Shown here piece by piece: positions 52,270-60,986 of a stretch of DNA of 64,000 bases (its first letter is position 1; each line of letters begins with the position of its first letter). A model generated the notes under the pieces. The model made no database searches. It had not been told where the DNA came from and saw only the letters and a list, made by a program, of their open reading frames with translations. A program made the translations under genes and the position numbers. Origin of the DNA: an uncultured Acidimicrobiales bacterium (GTDB lineage: Bacteria > Actinomycetota > Acidimicrobiia > Acidimicrobiales > SZUA-35); the NCBI GenBank assembly GCA_937922785.1, contig CALAJQ010000002.1:1-64000 (forward strand), in the 5' to 3' direction.

Positions 52270-52358
52270 CCAACTAACCGGGGAGCTCGCACTTGCGGGC
52301 TGAGAGGGCAACAAGGCCGACCCGAGAACCTGCTCTGGATAATTCCAGCGAAGGGAGA
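52270..52358 (+). promoter_or_regulatory. TPP (thiamine pyrophosphate) riboswitch
   Basis: The conserved THI box is present: CGGGGAGC, GCTGAGAG, then GAACCTG, CTCTGGATAATTCCAGCG and GAAGGGAG. These correspond to the pyrimidine-sensor GCUGAGA and the GGAUAAUGCCAGC pyrophosphate-sensor helices of TPP aptamers. The final GGGAG (52352-52356) is both the closing strand of P1 and the thiB ribosome site, 9 bases before the ATG. TPP binding would therefore likely block translation. Confidence 0.92.
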
Positions 52359-52365
52359 TTACAAA

Positions 52366-53427
52366 ATGAAACTTACACGTCTGCTTCCGATCTTTATGGG
52401 TCTGGCCCTAGTCGCTGCAGCTTGCGGAGGTTCGGGTGAGCTGAACTCAGAAGCTGTCGCTAGTGCGGACACCGATGGAGTCAACCTGACGCTTGTCACT
52501 CACGACTCGTTCTTAGTGACTGAAGGCATCTTCGACTCCTTTACCTCCGAAACCGGCATTGAGGTTTCGGTTGTTAGCTCTGGTGACGCTGGCGAAGTTG
52601 TTGCCCGTTCGATCCTGACTGCAGGCCAACCTGAAGGGGACGTGCTGTTCGGCATCGACAACACGTTCTTGCAGCGAGGCCTCGATGCTGACTTGTTTGT
52701 GCCTTATGAATCAAGCCTGTTGGCCACAGTGCCCCAAGCGTTACAACTTGACGCTGACAACCGAGTCACCCCGATTGACTACGGCGACGTTTGTGTCAAC
52801 TACTGGATTGACTCACTTCCGGGTGGCGAAGAGCCGTCCACCATTGCCGACTTAGCTAAGCCGCAATTTGCTGCCAGCTTCGTAACACAAGATCCAGAGC
52901 AAAGCTCTCCCGGGTTTGCGTTCCTGCTGGCAACTATCTCGGCCTTCGGCGACGACTGGGAGTCTTACTGGGAAGACCTGGTGGCGAACGGCGTGACAAT
53001 TGGTTCGGGGTGGACCGAGACCTACTACGGCGACTTCATTGCTGGCGGTGGAGACCGAGCTTTGGTGACTTCTTATGCAACTAGCCCGGCCGCTGAAGTC
53101 TTGTTCTCTGAAGTGCCTATCGACTCCGCTCCAACCGGCGTCTTGGCCGACAGCTGTTTCCGTCAGGTTGAGTTCGCTGGAATCCTGCGAGGTACTGAAC
53201 ACCCCGAGGCCGCAGCCAAGTTGATCGATTTCATGCTTTCGGCCCCGTTCCAAGAGGACATCCCACTGAACATGTTTGTGTTCCCGGCCAACAGCGACGC
53301 CGCCTTGCCTGAAGTGTTCAGCACCCACTCGGTCGAAATCGATTCGCCGTTGTCACTAAACCCGGCTGAGATTGAAGAGAACCGATTGGCATGGACTGAG
53401 CGTTGGACCGAAATCGTCAGAGGGTAA
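52366..53427 (+). CDS. thiB: Thiamine ABC transporter substrate-binding lipoprotein
   Basis: A 353-residue protein with a lipoprotein signal (LALVAAACGG), then a ThiB/TbpA-type periplasmic-binding fold: VTHDSFLVTEG, GDVLFGIDNT, PIDYGDVCVNYW. These match the thiamine-binding protein family. Regulation by a TPP riboswitch directly upstream settles the substrate as thiamine or a derivative. thiP overlaps the 3' end. Confidence 0.92.
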   Translation: MKLTRLLPIFMGLALVAAACGGSGELNSEAVASADTDGVNLTLVTHDSFLVTEGIFDSFTSETGIEVSVVSSGDAGEVVARSILTAGQPEGDVLFGIDNTFLQRGLDADLFVPYESSLLATVPQALQLDADNRVTPIDYGDVCVNYWIDSLPGGEEPSTIADLAKPQFAASFVTQDPEQSSPGFAFLLATISAFGDDWESYWEDLVANGVTIGSGWTETYYGDFIAGGGDRALVTSYATSPAAEVLFSEVPIDSAPTGVLADSCFRQVEFAGILRGTEHPEAAAKLIDFMLSAPFQEDIPLNMFVFPANSDAALPEVFSTHSVEIDSPLSLNPAEIEENRLAWTERWTEIVRG

Positions 53428-55013
53428 AAACCTGGCGATTGCTCTTGGCGTCTGTTCCCGTTGGGTTTCTGGCGCTGATGGTGATTTGGCCGCTAGTGGC
53501 CGTGCTGGTTCGGTCATTAGCTGATGTTGGGCCTCAAGATGCGTGGCAGATTCTGACGCGTGGGTCGGTGTTGCGCGTTCTTCGGTTCACCTTTTTGCAA
53601 GCCATCATCTCGGCCCTAGCTACGTTGGCCATTGGTTTGCCAATTGCCCACGCGTTGGCCCGGTATGAGTTCTTCGGCCGCACCGCAATTCGTGCAATCA
53701 CCGTTGTGCCCTTTGTGCTGCCTACTGTGGTTGTGGCGTCAGCCTTTGACGCCCTGTTCGACTCTGCCGGGCTTGACCTTTCGCGCTCGATGACTGCAAT
53801 CATCATGGCGCACGTCTTCTTCAACGTCGCCGTGGTTGTGAGAATGGTTGGTGGGCATTGGCAGACCATTGGCCCATCGCTGGCCGAGGCTGCTTCTGCG
53901 CTTGGTGCAAGCCCGTGGCGGGCATTTCGAGAGGTCACGCTGCGTCGACTAGCGCCGGTGATCACCGGTGCCGGCGTGATCGTGTTCCTATTCTCGTTCA
54001 CCTCGTTCGGGGTGATTCTGATCTTGGGCGGCCCAACCCGAGCGACTCTAGAGACCGAGATCCGTCGTTATGCAATCTTTCGAGGCGAGCTTGACGTTGC
54101 CGCAATCCTGGCGCTCGTTCAGATTTTGGTGGTTGCGGTGCTTGCGGTTGCGGGTGCCCGGTTTCAGCGACGCTTCTCCACAAGCTCGACCTCACGGGCC
54201 AAGGCAGTTAGGAAAGCGCCGGCCTCGCTGAGGGCTTGGGCACACCTTGGGCTGGTGCTGGGTCTGATCGGGTTGGTAATCGTTGTTCCGCTTGCGGCTT
54301 TGGTTGAGAGGTCATTAAGCGTGGGTTCGGGCTACGGGTTTGGGAACTACACCGCCCTGGCTGAATCGCTGACCCTTCTTCCGGTTTCGCCACTTGGGGC
54401 CATTGGTCGTTCTCTCCTGATTGCGTGGGCTGCTGCGATGGTTTCGGTGGCTGTTGGGATGAGCGCAGCACGGGTCATTACCAAGGGCGGGCGGTTGGCA
54501 TCGGTGCTAGAGGCCGGGGTGCTAATCCCGCTGGGGGTGTCGGCTGTTACCTTGGGGTTTGGCTATGTAATCGCGTTCACCATGTTGGACTTTCGCAGCT
54601 CCATTTGGATTGTTCCTCTAGCCCACGCCGTGGTTGGGCTGCCATTTGTGTTGGCGGCTTTGTTGCCCGCTTGGCGGGGTATCGATCGCTCGATCACCGA
54701 CGCTGCGGCGTCATTGGGCGCTCCGCCTCGCCAAGTGTTTCAACTGGTCGAGTGGCCGTTGATAAACGCGGCGTTAGCAACCGGGGCCGGCTTTGCTGCG
54801 GCGGTCAGCCTGGGTGAATTCGGGGCAACCTCTTTCATCTCGCGAGGGTCTGCCACCTTCACTGCTCCTCAGGCGATATTCCGATTACTTAGCCAACCTG
54901 GTGAACAGCTTCGGGGTCAGGCGATGGCGCTTAGTGTTGTGATCGGTCTTGTAGTGAGTGTTCTGGGAGCCATTCTGGAACGAAGAAGGGGAGAGGCAGC
55001 GGTTCTGTTATGA
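53403..55013 (+). CDS. thiP: Thiamine ABC transporter permease
   Basis: A 536-residue two-domain permease with about twelve helices. Both halves carry the EAA loop that docks the ATPase: EAASALGASPWRAF and DAAASLGAPPRQVF. It is a fused double permease like ThiP. The start is the TTG at 53403, inside the end of thiB; no better start is in frame. thiQ overlaps its stop by 4 bp. Confidence 0.9.
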   Translation: MDRNRQRVKTWRLLLASVPVGFLALMVIWPLVAVLVRSLADVGPQDAWQILTRGSVLRVLRFTFLQAIISALATLAIGLPIAHALARYEFFGRTAIRAITVVPFVLPTVVVASAFDALFDSAGLDLSRSMTAIIMAHVFFNVAVVVRMVGGHWQTIGPSLAEAASALGASPWRAFREVTLRRLAPVITGAGVIVFLFSFTSFGVILILGGPTRATLETEIRRYAIFRGELDVAAILALVQILVVAVLAVAGARFQRRFSTSSTSRAKAVRKAPASLRAWAHLGLVLGLIGLVIVVPLAALVERSLSVGSGYGFGNYTALAESLTLLPVSPLGAIGRSLLIAWAAAMVSVAVGMSAARVITKGGRLASVLEAGVLIPLGVSAVTLGFGYVIAFTMLDFRSSIWIVPLAHAVVGLPFVLAALLPAWRGIDRSITDAAASLGAPPRQVFQLVEWPLINAALATGAGFAAAVSLGEFGATSFISRGSATFTAPQAIFRLLSQPGEQLRGQAMALSVVIGLVVSVLGAILERRRGEAAVLL

Positions 55014-55978
55014 GCGAGAGCGACACCGGAACGAACAGTGCTGTTGAGCTGGAGAACGTTTCAGTCACCTACGGAACGACCGAGGCATTGACCTGCGTTG
55101 ACCTCTCGGTACAACCCGGCGAGATCGTCGCCGTGATCGGTCCTAGTGGGTGCGGCAAGAGCAGTCTGCTTCGGGCCGTGGCCGGCCTAGAACCACTGTC
55201 GGGTGGGGTTGTACGTCTTGACGGAACCGACGTTGCATCGATGCCAACTCATCAGCGTGACATCGGTCTGATGTTTCAAGACCATGCTTTGTTTCCTCAC
55301 CTTGATGTAACTGGCAATGTGCAGTTCGGGTTAAAGATGTCTGGGGTAGACCCGCACGCGGCCACGGCGCGAGTCAGTGCAATGTTGAACTTAGTGGACC
55401 TACAAGAGTTGTCTTCCCGCAAGATTGATGAATTGTCGGGCGGTGAAGCCCAACGAGTGGCGTTGGCCAGAGCGCTGGCTCCTTCACCGAAGGTGCTGAT
55501 GTTGGACGAACCTTTCGGATCTCTCGACCGCGTTCTGCGTGAGCAGCTAGTGGTGGATGTACGCAATCTGTTGCGTGCGGTGGGTCAAACCGCGATTCAC
55601 GTGACGCACGATCAGCCCGAGGCCTTTGCATTGGCGGACCGAGTGGTCATCCTCAACGAAGGCGAGATTGTGCAAGTTGGCAATCCCGAAGACTTGTGGC
55701 GGAATCCGAACTCTTTGTTTGTGGCCAGGTTCCTTGGCCACAGGAACCTGTGGCCCACACCAGAAGGTGGGTTCGAACTTGTCCCGCTTTCGGCGCTGTC
55801 GGTTGCCGCCGGTGGTGAGCTGGCCGTTGAGGTTCAGAGCGCTACGTTCGCTGAAGGGCAGTGGCGCCACATCGCTGTTGGTCCCCGAGGACCAGTTGAG
55901 TTCAGCCACGAATCGCTGGTAGAAGGTGCCGCTACTTTGACCGTCGACCAAAGCCAGACCAGACACTTACCAAGCTGA
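55010..55978 (+). CDS. thiQ: Thiamine ABC transporter ATPase
   Basis: A 322-residue ATPase. Walker A GPSGCGKSSL, Q-loop LMFQDHALFPH, signature LSGGEAQRVAL, Walker B VLMLDEPFGSLD and H-loop HVTHDQPEAF. A C-terminal region (about 230-322) goes beyond the ~230-residue ThiQ, resembling a regulatory TOBE-like tail. It powers thiamine uptake with ThiB and ThiP. Its stop is followed by a repeat-rich spacer. Confidence 0.9.
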   Translation: MSESDTGTNSAVELENVSVTYGTTEALTCVDLSVQPGEIVAVIGPSGCGKSSLLRAVAGLEPLSGGVVRLDGTDVASMPTHQRDIGLMFQDHALFPHLDVTGNVQFGLKMSGVDPHAATARVSAMLNLVDLQELSSRKIDELSGGEAQRVALARALAPSPKVLMLDEPFGSLDRVLREQLVVDVRNLLRAVGQTAIHVTHDQPEAFALADRVVILNEGEIVQVGNPEDLWRNPNSLFVARFLGHRNLWPTPEGGFELVPLSALSVAAGGELAVEVQSATFAEGQWRHIAVGPRGPVEFSHESLVEGAATLTVDQSQTRHLPS

Positions 55979-55986
55979 CTCCCTTT

Positions 55987-56130
55987 CCGTTCTGGCGGTG
56001 TAGGCCGCACCCATGTTGGTACTGACCTGGGAAACCGCCACCACTCCCGTTCTGGCGGTGTAGCCAGTCAAACCCGGCTGGTAGCCCGGTCGGTTCAGGA
56101 TCTGTGACTGGTAGCCAGGTCAGTTCAGAT
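55987..56130. repeat. Cluster of paired direct repeats between thiQ and the acyltransferase
   Basis: CCGTTCTGGCGGTGTAG occurs at 55987 and 56047, a period of 60. CTGGTAGCC-GGTC-GTTCAG occurs at 56078 and 56108, differing at two bases, period 30. ACCGCCA (56034-56040) and TGGCGGT (56052-56058) can form a hairpin, which may end the thiBPQ transcript. Shorter pairs are CAAGCTGAC near 55972 and 56147 and GTTGGTACTGA near 56015 and 56153. No protein coding is evident here. Confidence 0.6.
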
Positions 56131-56169
56131 TCGACATTTGCCAAGCTGACGCCGTTGGTACTGAGAGCT

Positions 56170-56823
56170 ATGGTGCCACCAGTGATTACGCCAATCGACT
56201 CCCACGACTATTTCATCAAAATGGGTAAGCGGCTTCGGCTGATGTTCACCCCGCTAGCCAACTTCGATCTGCAGGAAGATGTTGATTTGCCGGAGGATCG
56301 GCCCATCATTATGGCGGCCAACCACGTCAGCTTCTTGGACTTTGTTGGCGCAATGGCCATCTTTGAAAAGCTAAATCGCTCAGCCCGAATTCAGATTCGA
56401 GCCGATCTGTTCGATTCCAAATTCATGGGTGGCTTTTGTCGCAAGATCGAAGCGATACCAACTTCTAGTGCCACCAGGGAACAAGCCGAGGCAACCACAA
56501 TCGAAACGCTCAACCGTGGCCACATCGTTGCGATGATGCCCGAGGGTCGACTCACCAGGCCGTCAGAGCGGGTGAACGGCGTTGGTCCAGGCAAAACGGG
56601 AATCTCACGAATAGCGCTGGCAACCGGGGCGGTGTTGGTGCCGGTTGCGATGGTTAACACTGAAAAGGTTTGGCCTCGGGGGAAACCGCCTCGACCACAT
56701 ATCCCGCGCCCTTTGGTGAAGGTCAAGGTGGGCCCGGCAGTGGAGTTTCCCAGCAAGACCGATCATCAGGAGAACGCCGACTTCACCATGGCAACAATCG
56801 CCGATCTGCTTAACGCTGGTTGA
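56170..56823 (+). CDS. 1-Acyl-glycerol-3-phosphate acyltransferase-like (PlsC)
   Basis: A 217-residue acyltransferase. HX4D motif as NHVSFLD, acceptor-binding MPEGRLTRPS and VPVAMVN. It likely adds an acyl chain to lysophosphatidic acid or a related acceptor at the membrane. The GTG at 56104 lies in the repeat region and gives 239 residues; ATG 56170 keeps the whole domain. Start is uncertain. Confidence 0.85.
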   Translation: MVPPVITPIDSHDYFIKMGKRLRLMFTPLANFDLQEDVDLPEDRPIIMAANHVSFLDFVGAMAIFEKLNRSARIQIRADLFDSKFMGGFCRKIEAIPTSSATREQAEATTIETLNRGHIVAMMPEGRLTRPSERVNGVGPGKTGISRIALATGAVLVPVAMVNTEKVWPRGKPPRPHIPRPLVKVKVGPAVEFPSKTDHQENADFTMATIADLLNAG

Positions 56824-56915
56824 ACCCGACCCGTCATGGTCGGCTTGAACTGGGGCAATCACCTACCGCGAAGCTAGGCAATTTGGTTTATCTGGGCTCC
56901 GATCGTGCCGATAAG

Positions 56916-56959
56916 GTTACCGACAGGTAACATCAACAACTAAGTTACCAACAGGTAAT
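56916..56959. promoter_or_regulatory. Two palindromic operator-like sites upstream of the acyl-CoA dehydrogenase
   Basis: GTTACCGACAGGTAAC (56916-56931) is a perfect 6-4-6 palindrome. GTTACCAACAGGTAAT (56944-56959) repeats it with two changes, 28 bp centre to centre. The sites lie 30-73 bases before the GTG of the acyl-CoA dehydrogenase. Such paired sites usually bind TetR- or FadR-type repressors that respond to acyl-CoA. Confidence 0.65.
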
Positions 56960-56988
56960 ATTTCGCCCTTAACGAACGAGAGCCAGTA

Positions 56989-58200
56989 GTGACGAACTCC
57001 TTCCAGCTAGACGAAGACCTTCTCCAGCTCCAGAAATGGATCCACGACTTTGCCGAAGACGTTATGCGTCCGGCGGCTGAAGAGTGGGACGAGCGCGAAG
57101 AGTTCGCTTGGCCAATTGTTGAAGAAGCCGCTCAGATCGGGCTCTACAGCTGGGAGTTCCTGGCTGAGATCATGATGAATGATCAGACTGGCCTGGCTTC
57201 GCCAGTTGCTTTGGAAGAGATCTTCTGGGGTGATGCCGGTTTGGGCATGTGCTTCATGGGTAGTGGTTTGGCCGCTGCGGGAATCGCAGCCAGCGGGACG
57301 CCAGAGCAAATGCTTGAGTGGGTTCCCCAGTGTTATGGAACACCTGGCGATTTGGCTGTTGGCGCATTCTGCGCGTCAGAACCAGATGCTGGATCTGACG
57401 TGGGCGGCTACCGAGCACGCGCTGTCTATGACGAAGCCAACGACGAGTGGGTTCTCAACGGCACTAAGGCCTGGATCACAAACGGTGGCATCGCCGACAT
57501 CCACGTAGTTGTGGCAGTTGTCGATCCGTCGCTTGGAACCAAGGGTCACGCCAGTTTCATCGTTCCGCCGAACAACCCCGGTCTGACAATGGGTCAGAAA
57601 TACAAGAAGCATGGCATCAAGGCATCACACACCGCCGAAGTAGTTCTAGACGATTGCCGCATCCCCGGACACTGCCTATTGGGTGGCAAGGAAAAGCTGG
57701 ATGAGCGTCTGGCCCGAGTTCGTGAAGGCAAGCCCGGAAACTCCCAGGCCGCAATGCAAACTTTCGAAGCAACCCGACCAGCTGTTGCCGCTCAGGCAAT
57801 TGGCATCGCACGGGCAGCGTATGAGTACTCGCTTGAGTACGCCAAAGAGCGTCACGCCTTTGGTCGTGCGATCATTCAGAACCAGTCGATTGCTTTCATG
57901 CTTGCCGACATGGCCACTGAAATCGACGCCGCTCGTTTGCTAACCCACCGTGCAGCGGTACTTGGCAAGAACCGAGCGTTCAAGAACGCCGAAGGTTCAA
58001 TGGCCAAGCTAAAGGCCGGCCGAGTTGCGGTACACACAACCGAACGAGCCATCCAAATCCTGGGCGGCTACGGCTACACCCGCGAGTACCCAGTAGAGCG
58101 CTGGCACCGAGACGCCAAGATCTTCGACATCTTCGAAGGCACCGAACAAATCCAACAGCTAGTGATCAGTCGGGCCATCTCCGGCTTGCGTATCGAGTAA
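56989..58200 (+). CDS. Acyl-CoA dehydrogenase
   Basis: A 403-residue flavoenzyme from GTG 56989. The FAD/substrate regions AFCASEPDAGSD, WITNGGIADIHV, and RHAFGRAIIQNQ are intact; the catalytic base lies near the C-terminal IFEGTEQIQQLVI, where the Glu of FEGT is expected. It begins fatty-acid or related acyl-CoA breakdown. Two operator-like palindromes upstream suggest acyl-CoA control. A hairpin follows the stop. Confidence 0.94.
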   Translation: MTNSFQLDEDLLQLQKWIHDFAEDVMRPAAEEWDEREEFAWPIVEEAAQIGLYSWEFLAEIMMNDQTGLASPVALEEIFWGDAGLGMCFMGSGLAAAGIAASGTPEQMLEWVPQCYGTPGDLAVGAFCASEPDAGSDVGGYRARAVYDEANDEWVLNGTKAWITNGGIADIHVVVAVVDPSLGTKGHASFIVPPNNPGLTMGQKYKKHGIKASHTAEVVLDDCRIPGHCLLGGKEKLDERLARVREGKPGNSQAAMQTFEATRPAVAAQAIGIARAAYEYSLEYAKERHAFGRAIIQNQSIAFMLADMATEIDAARLLTHRAAVLGKNRAFKNAEGSMAKLKAGRVAVHTTERAIQILGGYGYTREYPVERWHRDAKIFDIFEGTEQIQQLVISRAISGLRIE

Positions 58201-58212
58201 CTCTTCTCGCGA

Positions 58213-58235
58213 AGTTTCGTCCGCAGGGCGAAACT
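58213..58235. terminator. Hairpin after the acyl-CoA dehydrogenase
   Basis: AGTTTCG (58213-58219) pairs with CGAAACT (58229-58235) around a 9-base loop. A second hairpin, CCAAGT (58265-58270) with ACTTGG (58276-58281), lies a little further on. No T-run follows. Confidence 0.5.
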
Positions 58236-58354
58236 CGGTTAGTGAGCGCAGCGAACGGCGGGGTCCAAGTCTCGAACTTGGCTAACTCCGTTATCTGTGG
58301 ATAACTAAGTCATCCCTACCCTGGGTACGGATGAGCACGATACGTCGGACGTAA

Positions 58355-58563
58355 TGGCGATCATCCGACAAGCGACGACCCGGGGTCTGGGAAGTGCGCG
58401 GATACACTGGCAAAGACGTCGAACGGAAAGTCGACTCAGGTTTCGCGGACGGTCTACGGAACCAAAAAAGATGCCAACCTCGCGGCTGCAGAGCTGACAG
58501 TGAAGCCAGCCCGAAATGCTGGTGGTCGCAAGCTCCGTCAGTTGCTCGATCAGGAGACGGGGC
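58355..58563 (+). pseudogene. N-terminal remnant of a tyrosine recombinase/phage integrase, frameshifted
   Basis: After a TAA at 58352, one frame reads KRRPGVWEVRGYTGKDV; from about 58419 the next frame reads NGKSTQVSRTVYGTKKDANL and then AAAEL. Joined, these give the N-terminal arm-binding domain of actinophage-type integrases (GxWEVRV-x-GRD...SRTVRGTKKDA). A one-base shift near 58415-58420 separates them. No catalytic core (R..HxxR..Y) is present, so it is a decayed fragment marking a former mobile element. Confidence 0.65.
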
Positions 58564-58566
58564 GCA

Positions 58567-59250
58567 GTGGCCGAAGAACTGAGCAAGGCGGAGAAGCGAG
58601 AGGTCACGCACAACGTGCGAGAGCACGCCGCAGTAGCGGGCGAGCTGCTCGACCGGCTTGATGGCCTCTATGACGAACGGCCTGATGCGCTGAGCAGACT
58701 TGTGGAGCACATCGACTCGCATATGGCCGTACTCAAGGATTCAGCGCTGGGCCAGCTCGCCTCGGCTTCCAGGTCGCGGTTGGTCGACCTTGCTCCGTCT
58801 CGGCTAGGCGAGACCGCATTGAATCGGCAAGCGCTCGCTGCAACAGATGAACTTCGTTGGCTGTGTGGCTCAATGTGGGCAGAAGACTACGCACATTCGG
58901 TGATTGAGCATGAGCGTGTGGACGAGCTGCAAAGATTGCTTGATGCCGGGTCGGATGTGGATGCCCCTACCTCAGACGGAATGACGCTGCTCCACCACGC
59001 GATCGACATCGAAGTCGATAGCGCCGCACAAACCGGTTCGCCTCTTGAAGCTGAGCTGACGACTCTCTTGGTGAGCAGTGGCGCTGACCTGAACCATCAG
59101 TGGCACGGCAAGACTCCGCAAGAAGCGGCTACGGCGCGCGGTCACGATCTCGCGGTGGCAGTCATTCGGGCTGCGCTTGCAGCCGACGAGGCTGGCGAGC
59201 GTCGGATGGCTGCGACGAAACGGTCACGCTGGGCCTTCTGGCGGCAGTGA
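58567..59250 (+). CDS. Ankyrin-repeat protein
   Basis: A 227-residue protein from GTG 58567. The first ~120 residues are helical and charged (KAEKREVTHNVREH) with no recognised motif. Residues about 130-205 form ankyrin-type repeats: VDELQRLLDAGSDVDAP, DGMTLLHHAID, then LLVSSGADLNHQW and GKTPQEAATARGH. It is probably a protein-binding module in the accessory region. Partner unknown. Confidence 0.7.
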   Translation: MAEELSKAEKREVTHNVREHAAVAGELLDRLDGLYDERPDALSRLVEHIDSHMAVLKDSALGQLASASRSRLVDLAPSRLGETALNRQALAATDELRWLCGSMWAEDYAHSVIEHERVDELQRLLDAGSDVDAPTSDGMTLLHHAIDIEVDSAAQTGSPLEAELTTLLVSSGADLNHQWHGKTPQEAATARGHDLAVAVIRAALAADEAGERRMAATKRSRWAFWRQ

Positions 59251-59511
59251 TGTCCTGACGGAAACGCGAATATCGTGTTGTGCGGTCGTTAGTAAAGTTC
59301 TAGCGATTTCGATCGAGCGTTGTACTAGGGGTTGAGAGCGGTCACCGAAACGAGCCGCTGAAGTCATGTTGTCGGCCGACTGTCAGTTTTCGATTGGAAG
59401 ACGCCGCTTTCGGAGGTCAAGTGGCGTGAGTTGATCGCCTTCACGACGAGCTCGTTGACCGCGGCTACGTGGTGACATGGTTCGGTCATTATCTAGCCGT
59501 AATATGCACTG
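59251..59511. other. Non-coding spacer, nothing recognised
   Basis: This 261-base stretch has no open frame with protein-like content on either strand, no palindrome long enough to stand out and no match to an RNA family I know. Confidence 0.5.
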
Positions 59512-59949
59512 ATGGGCAACGCCGACCTTCGCCTGCCGTCCCGCGCACTGGTCTGTCTCATTAGCGTCTGCGCTTGCAGCTCGGATGAAGAGTTAAAGCC
59601 TGATAACACCGTCGAAGTTGTCGAATCGTCTGCGCCAGCAGCGACCTTTCTCCTCGGGTCCGGACTCGTGTGCCCAACTGACTCTTTCGAGCACGTCGAG
59701 TATGACTACGGCGTGCCGGATGAAATAGGCTCGGCAAGTGCAGCGGCTGCTGTTGATGCTTGGTGGGAACCCAACGAAGAAGGGCAGGCCCGTGACCGTG
59801 GCGACTACACGGAGACTGTCGGAAGCGATGGCTTAGTCTTTCGCTACTCCGCCGTGGGCAGCGAGAATGTCATCCTCATGCTGCGTGTGGCGTCAACACA
59901 AGATTCGAAATGGCATGTAGGTCAAGCAGAGATCTGTGCCGGTGCGTAA
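59512..59949 (+). CDS. Putative secreted lipoprotein, unknown function
   Basis: A 145-residue protein with a short N-terminal hydrophobic stretch (ALVCLISVCAC) ending in a lipobox-like Cys. The mature part is acidic and has two further Cys (GLVCPTD, AEICAG). Tryptophans in AWWEPNEEG and the strand-rich end suggest a small beta-sandwich domain. No family recognised. Confidence 0.6.
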   Translation: MGNADLRLPSRALVCLISVCACSSDEELKPDNTVEVVESSAPAATFLLGSGLVCPTDSFEHVEYDYGVPDEIGSASAAAAVDAWWEPNEEGQARDRGDYTETVGSDGLVFRYSAVGSENVILMLRVASTQDSKWHVGQAEICAGA

Positions 59950-60006
59950 GGGTCTGACGAACGCAAACGCTACAAGCCTCGGCGTGGCTGATAAGGCTAA
60001 GGCGTC

Positions 60007-60501
60007 ATGAGGGATAGCTCACGATGGCACGCAAGGGGCTGGTACTGGAAGGCCTGTGGACTCTTCATTCTCGTTGTTGCGTTTGCTACTCCGTTGATCG
60101 TCATTGCAAACGATGCGTTCGAAACGGCGCTAGGGATGGTTCTCCTTGCCAGTCCGTTTGTGATCTGGATCTGGCGTATCGCTGCTTGGGAAGAAGCGTC
60201 CGGCCTAGCGGTCCGTAATCTATTTCGTACCAAGCGCATACCGTGGGACACAATTGAGAGGCTTGAAGTCAGCGATACCTTCTGGTCTCCCGGAACCACC
60301 TGGTCTGGCTGGGCCTACGGGGCAGTCAAACACAATGGGGGAAAGACCCATATCAAGGCGATGATCGCTATCTACGCATTCCGCCCAGAAAGCATGGTTG
60401 CCGAGCTACGTGAGCTAGCAACCCGAAACGGTCTGTCGGTCGACGAATCGTCCATATCTGAGTTGATTCCGTCCGCGCCGCCCGGCCCCAAGTCGGCGTA
60501 G
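60007..60501 (+). CDS. Membrane protein with PH-like domain
   Basis: A 164-residue protein with two helices at the N-terminus (FILVVAFATPLIVIA, MVLLASPFVIWIWRI), then a PH-like domain: GLAVRNLFRTKRIPWDTIERLEV. This is the layout of actinobacterial PH-domain membrane proteins (CFP-6-like). The arginine-rich tail end (LRELATRNGLSV) follows. Function unknown. Confidence 0.65.
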   Translation: MRDSSRWHARGWYWKACGLFILVVAFATPLIVIANDAFETALGMVLLASPFVIWIWRIAAWEEASGLAVRNLFRTKRIPWDTIERLEVSDTFWSPGTTWSGWAYGAVKHNGGKTHIKAMIAIYAFRPESMVAELRELATRNGLSVDESSISELIPSAPPGPKSA

Positions 60502-60605
60502 CACGGTGAGAGTGCGTGAGAGCTGCGCGGTTAGGCCATTTAGATTGGTCTTGCCCAGACCGCAGTCGAGATTCACGACCGCCGGTCTGATCTATGGTAT
60601 AGCCG

Positions 60606-60986
60606 ATGTCGTTCGATGTGTTCCTGCAGGCGTTCGAGTCTGGCGGTGTGGTTGACGGAGACGGCACTGCTTCCCTGGAGGTGCTCGGGTCATTCATAGC
60701 CGAGCTAGATGGGAGCTCCGCTCGCTTAGTCACCGGAGACGGAGAAGCTGACGTTTTCGGAATTGACCGTCCGTCGTCTGGCTTCATGTTGAACCACGCC
60801 AGTGGTGATGAGGTGTGGCAGCTCGTTCTTGAGTCTGCGGTGGCAGCGGGGTTCTTTGTTATCCCCGTCGGTTGTCCTGTCGCTGCCGTGCCTGGCACTG
60901 ACCTAGCACAGCTCCCGCCCGAGCTTGGCTCTGCTGTTGTTGTCGATAGCGGAGCTGATCTGCAGCGTCTCATCCGTAGTTGCTGA
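60606..60986 (+). CDS. Small protein starting MSFDVFLQ, unknown function
   Basis: A 126-residue soluble protein. MSFDVFLQAFESG is a start I have seen on unassigned actinobacterial proteins, some near immunity or toxin loci, but I cannot name a family. No membrane segment or catalytic motif is visible. It sits alone between spacers in the accessory region. Confidence 0.6.
   Translation: MSFDVFLQAFESGGVVDGDGTASLEVLGSFIAELDGSSARLVTGDGEADVFGIDRPSSGFMLNHASGDEVWQLVLESAVAAGFFVIPVGCPVAAVPGTDLAQLPPELGSAVVVDSGADLQRLIRSC

Noticed and set aside
58265-58281. CCAAGT-CTCGA-ACTTGG resembling a tRNA T-arm
   Set aside because: The rest of a tRNA cloverleaf (acceptor, D and anticodon arms) cannot be built around it; it is a simple hairpin.
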